A stretch of DNA of 64,000 bases from the NCBI RefSeq assembly GCF_030818905.1, contig NZ_JAUTAZ010000001.1, positions 2,480,001 to 2,544,000 of the forward strand, read 5' to 3'. Below, in pieces: positions 62,301 to 64,000 of this stretch. Every line of letters starts with the position of its first letter. Positions within the stretch are counted from its first letter, which is position 1. Under the pieces are notes generated by a model. That model was not told where the DNA came from. It saw only the letters and a list, made by a program, of their open reading frames with translations, and searched no databases. A program made the position numbers and the translations under genes. Source of the DNA: Microbacterium sp. SORGH_AS_0888 (GTDB lineage Bacteria; Actinomycetota; Actinomycetes; Actinomycetales; Microbacteriaceae).

Positions 62301-64000
62301 ATGACCGAGCATGACGACGCTGTCTCCCCGCTGACGCTGACCGAGAAGGCCGCTCTCACCAGCGGCGCGGACTTCTGGCACACGAAGCCGATCGAGCGGG
62401 CCGGCATCCCCGGCATCATGCTGACCGACGGCCCGCACGGACTCCGCAAGCAGGCCGAGGGCGGCGACCATCTCGGCCTCGGCAACAGCGTGCCCGCCAC
62501 CTGCTTCCCGCCCGCCGTCGGGCTCGGGTCGTCGTGGGATGTCGAGCTCGTCGGCCGCGTGGGCGAGGCCCTCGGCGTCGAGACCGCGATCGAGAACGTC
62601 GGCGTGCTGCTCGGCCCCGGCGTCAACATCAAGCGCTCACCCCTGTGCGGCCGCAACTTCGAGTACCTCTCCGAGGACCCGATCGTGGCCGGCGTGCTCG
62701 GCGCCGCCTACGTCAGGGGCGTGCAGTCGAAGGGCGTCGGCACCTCGCTCAAGCACTTCGCGGCGAACAACCAGGAGACCGACCGGATGCGCGCCTCCTC
62801 CGACATCGACCCGCGGCCGTTGCGCGAGATCTACCTGCGCGGCTTCCAGCGGGTCGTCGAGGACGCCCAGCCGTGGACGGTCATGTGCTCCTACAACCGG
62901 ATCAACGGCGTCTATGCGTCGGAGGATCCCTGGCTGCTCACCCAGGTGCTGCGCGACGAGTGGGGCTTCGAGGGCCTCGTCGTCTCGGACTGGGGCGCGG
63001 TCAACGAGCGAGTGGCCGCCCTCGCCGCGGGTCTCGACCTGGAGATGCCCTCCTCCGACGGCCGGACGGATGCCGAGATCGTCGCGGCGATCGAGTCGGG
63101 CGCGCTCAGCGAGGACTACCTCGACATCGCCGCCGGCCGGGTCGTCGGCCTCGTGCGCAAGGTCCAGGCGGGTGCCGGGACGATCACCGGCCCGCTCGAC
63201 GTCGAGGCGCACCACGCGCTCGCCCGCGAGGCCGCGGGACGCTCGATCGTGCTGCTGCGCAACGAGGGCGGCGTCCTTCCGCTCGCGACCGACACCGCGG
63301 TCGCCGTCATCGGCGCGTTCGCCGAGACCCCGCGCTACCAGGGCGCGGGCTCGTCGCTCATCAACCCGACGCGGCTCGACACGGCGCTGGAGGAGATCCG
63401 CGCGGTGGCCACGGCCGAGGTCGTCTACGCGCCGGGCTTCGGTCTCGCCGCCGAGGTGGCGGAGGACGAGACGGCGCGGCTGCGTGCCGAGGCCGTGCAG
63501 GCGGCATCCGACGCCGAGGTCGCAGTCGTGTTCCTCGGTCTGCCGGCTCGCCTCGAGTCCGAGGGCTACGACCGCGACGACATCGACCTGCCGGCCGAGC
63601 AGCTCGCGTTGCTCGACGCCGTGCTCCGAGTCCAGCCGAACACGGTCGTCGTGCTCTCCAACGGCGGCGTCGTCGCGCTTCCGTTCGCCGACCGGGTCCC
63701 CGCGATCCTGGAGGGCTGGCTGCTCGGCCAGGCCGGCGGCGGCGCGACCGCCGACGTGCTCTACGGCCGGGTCAACCCCTCCGCCAAGCTCACCGAGACG
63801 ATCCCCGTCCGGCTCTCGGACACCCCCGCCTACCTCGACTTCCCGGGCGAGTTCTCGCACGTGCGCTACGGCGAGGGCCTGTTCGTCGGGTACCGCTGGT
63901 ACGACGCGCGGGGACTGGAGGTCGCCTTCCCGTTCGGGCATGGACTCTCCTACACGAGCTTCGCCTACGGCGAGGCGTCGGCATCCGTCGCCGCCTCGGG
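62301..64000 (+). CDS. GH3 family beta-glycosidase (C-terminus beyond window)
   Basis: The first 566 residues of a GH3 enzyme. IPGIMLTDGPHGLR opens the barrel, GVLLGPGVNIKRSPLCGRNFEYLSEDP and GTSLKHFAANNQETDR are the substrate and KH motifs, and the nucleophile Asp230 lies in LVVSDWGAV. The second domain starts near residue 300 (IVLLRNEGGVLPL) and the region ESEGYDRDDIDLP is where GH3 enzymes place the acid/base Glu. The protein continues toward a fibronectin-like third domain past base 64000. It lacks a signal peptide, so it acts on imported oligosaccharides, most likely beta-glucosides or beta-xylosides. Divergent from TetR. Confidence 0.9.
   Translation, partial: MTEHDDAVSPLTLTEKAALTSGADFWHTKPIERAGIPGIMLTDGPHGLRKQAEGGDHLGLGNSVPATCFPPAVGLGSSWDVELVGRVGEALGVETAIENVGVLLGPGVNIKRSPLCGRNFEYLSEDPIVAGVLGAAYVRGVQSKGVGTSLKHFAANNQETDRMRASSDIDPRPLREIYLRGFQRVVEDAQPWTVMCSYNRINGVYASEDPWLLTQVLRDEWGFEGLVVSDWGAVNERVAALAAGLDLEMPSSDGRTDAEIVAAIESGALSEDYLDIAAGRVVGLVRKVQAGAGTITGPLDVEAHHALAREAAGRSIVLLRNEGGVLPLATDTAVAVIGAFAETPRYQGAGSSLINPTRLDTALEEIRAVATAEVVYAPGFGLAAEVAEDETARLRAEAVQAASDAEVAVVFLGLPARLESEGYDRDDIDLPAEQLALLDAVLRVQPNTVVVLSNGGVVALPFADRVPAILEGWLLGQAGGGATADVLYGRVNPSAKLTETIPVRLSDTPAYLDFPGEFSHVRYGEGLFVGYRWYDARGLEVAFPFGHGLSYTSFAYGEASASVAAS

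Overview
The window is about 64 kb of high-GC DNA. Gene packing is dense, 4-bp start/stop overlaps (ATGA, GTGA) are common, and GTG and TTG starts are frequent. Together with the gene repertoire (TreS/maltokinase, many sugar ABC importers, ROK/GntR/MocR regulators) this suggests an actinobacterium of the Microbacteriaceae, Microbacterium-like. That placement is inference; no rRNA or tRNA was found.

Layout. 1-1054: decayed IS481-family element running off the left edge. 1146-7187: membrane transglutaminase-like protein, then a GH13 trehalose-synthase-like enzyme convergent with a maltokinase. 7380-11069: sugar ABC importer (binding lipoprotein, two permeases) fused by overlap to a RhaM-type mutarotase. 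11191-13457: HAD and VOC proteins and a lipoprotein. 13584-22490: oxidative sugar-acid catabolic cluster resembling the non-phosphorylative L-fucose route (aldo/keto reductase, lactonase, enolase-superfamily dehydratase, SDR, FAH-family hydrolase) plus KduD-, KDG-kinase- and KDPG-aldolase-like genes and a FadR-type regulator. 22609-29318: housekeeping and stress genes, a response regulator with a beheaded histidine kinase, NhaA, and a LigJ-type hydratase with its own palindromic operator. 29351-32351: three-gene operon of unknown pathway (glycosyltransferase, PIG-L/methyltransferase fusion, acyl-CoA dehydrogenase-like). 32426-32543: repeat elements.

32601-48237 is the most unusual block. A MocR regulator faces an SDR and a cupin; then come a BMP-type nucleoside importer, two nucleoside hydrolases, a VOC protein, a thymidine-phosphorylase homologue, an old-yellow-enzyme-type flavoprotein and a large amidase. 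Several of these enzymes have lost signature residues of their families, and two copies of one 23-bp motif mark the two promoters. I read this as a dedicated uptake and degradation system for an unidentified nucleoside-like compound.

48242-56270: DapA-family lyase with a MarR regulator, an alcohol dehydrogenase, and a ROK-regulated xylose-type ABC importer. 56356-64000: a second copy of the palindromic repeat, a very large secreted parallel beta-helix enzyme (GH141-like), a carboxylesterase with TetR, and a GH3 glycosidase cut by the right edge.

Three otherwise intact genes (20627-21497, 39452-40343, 52190-53406) each carry a 1- or 2-base insertion that breaks the frame. This is either real decay or a systematic sequencing artefact and should be settled first.
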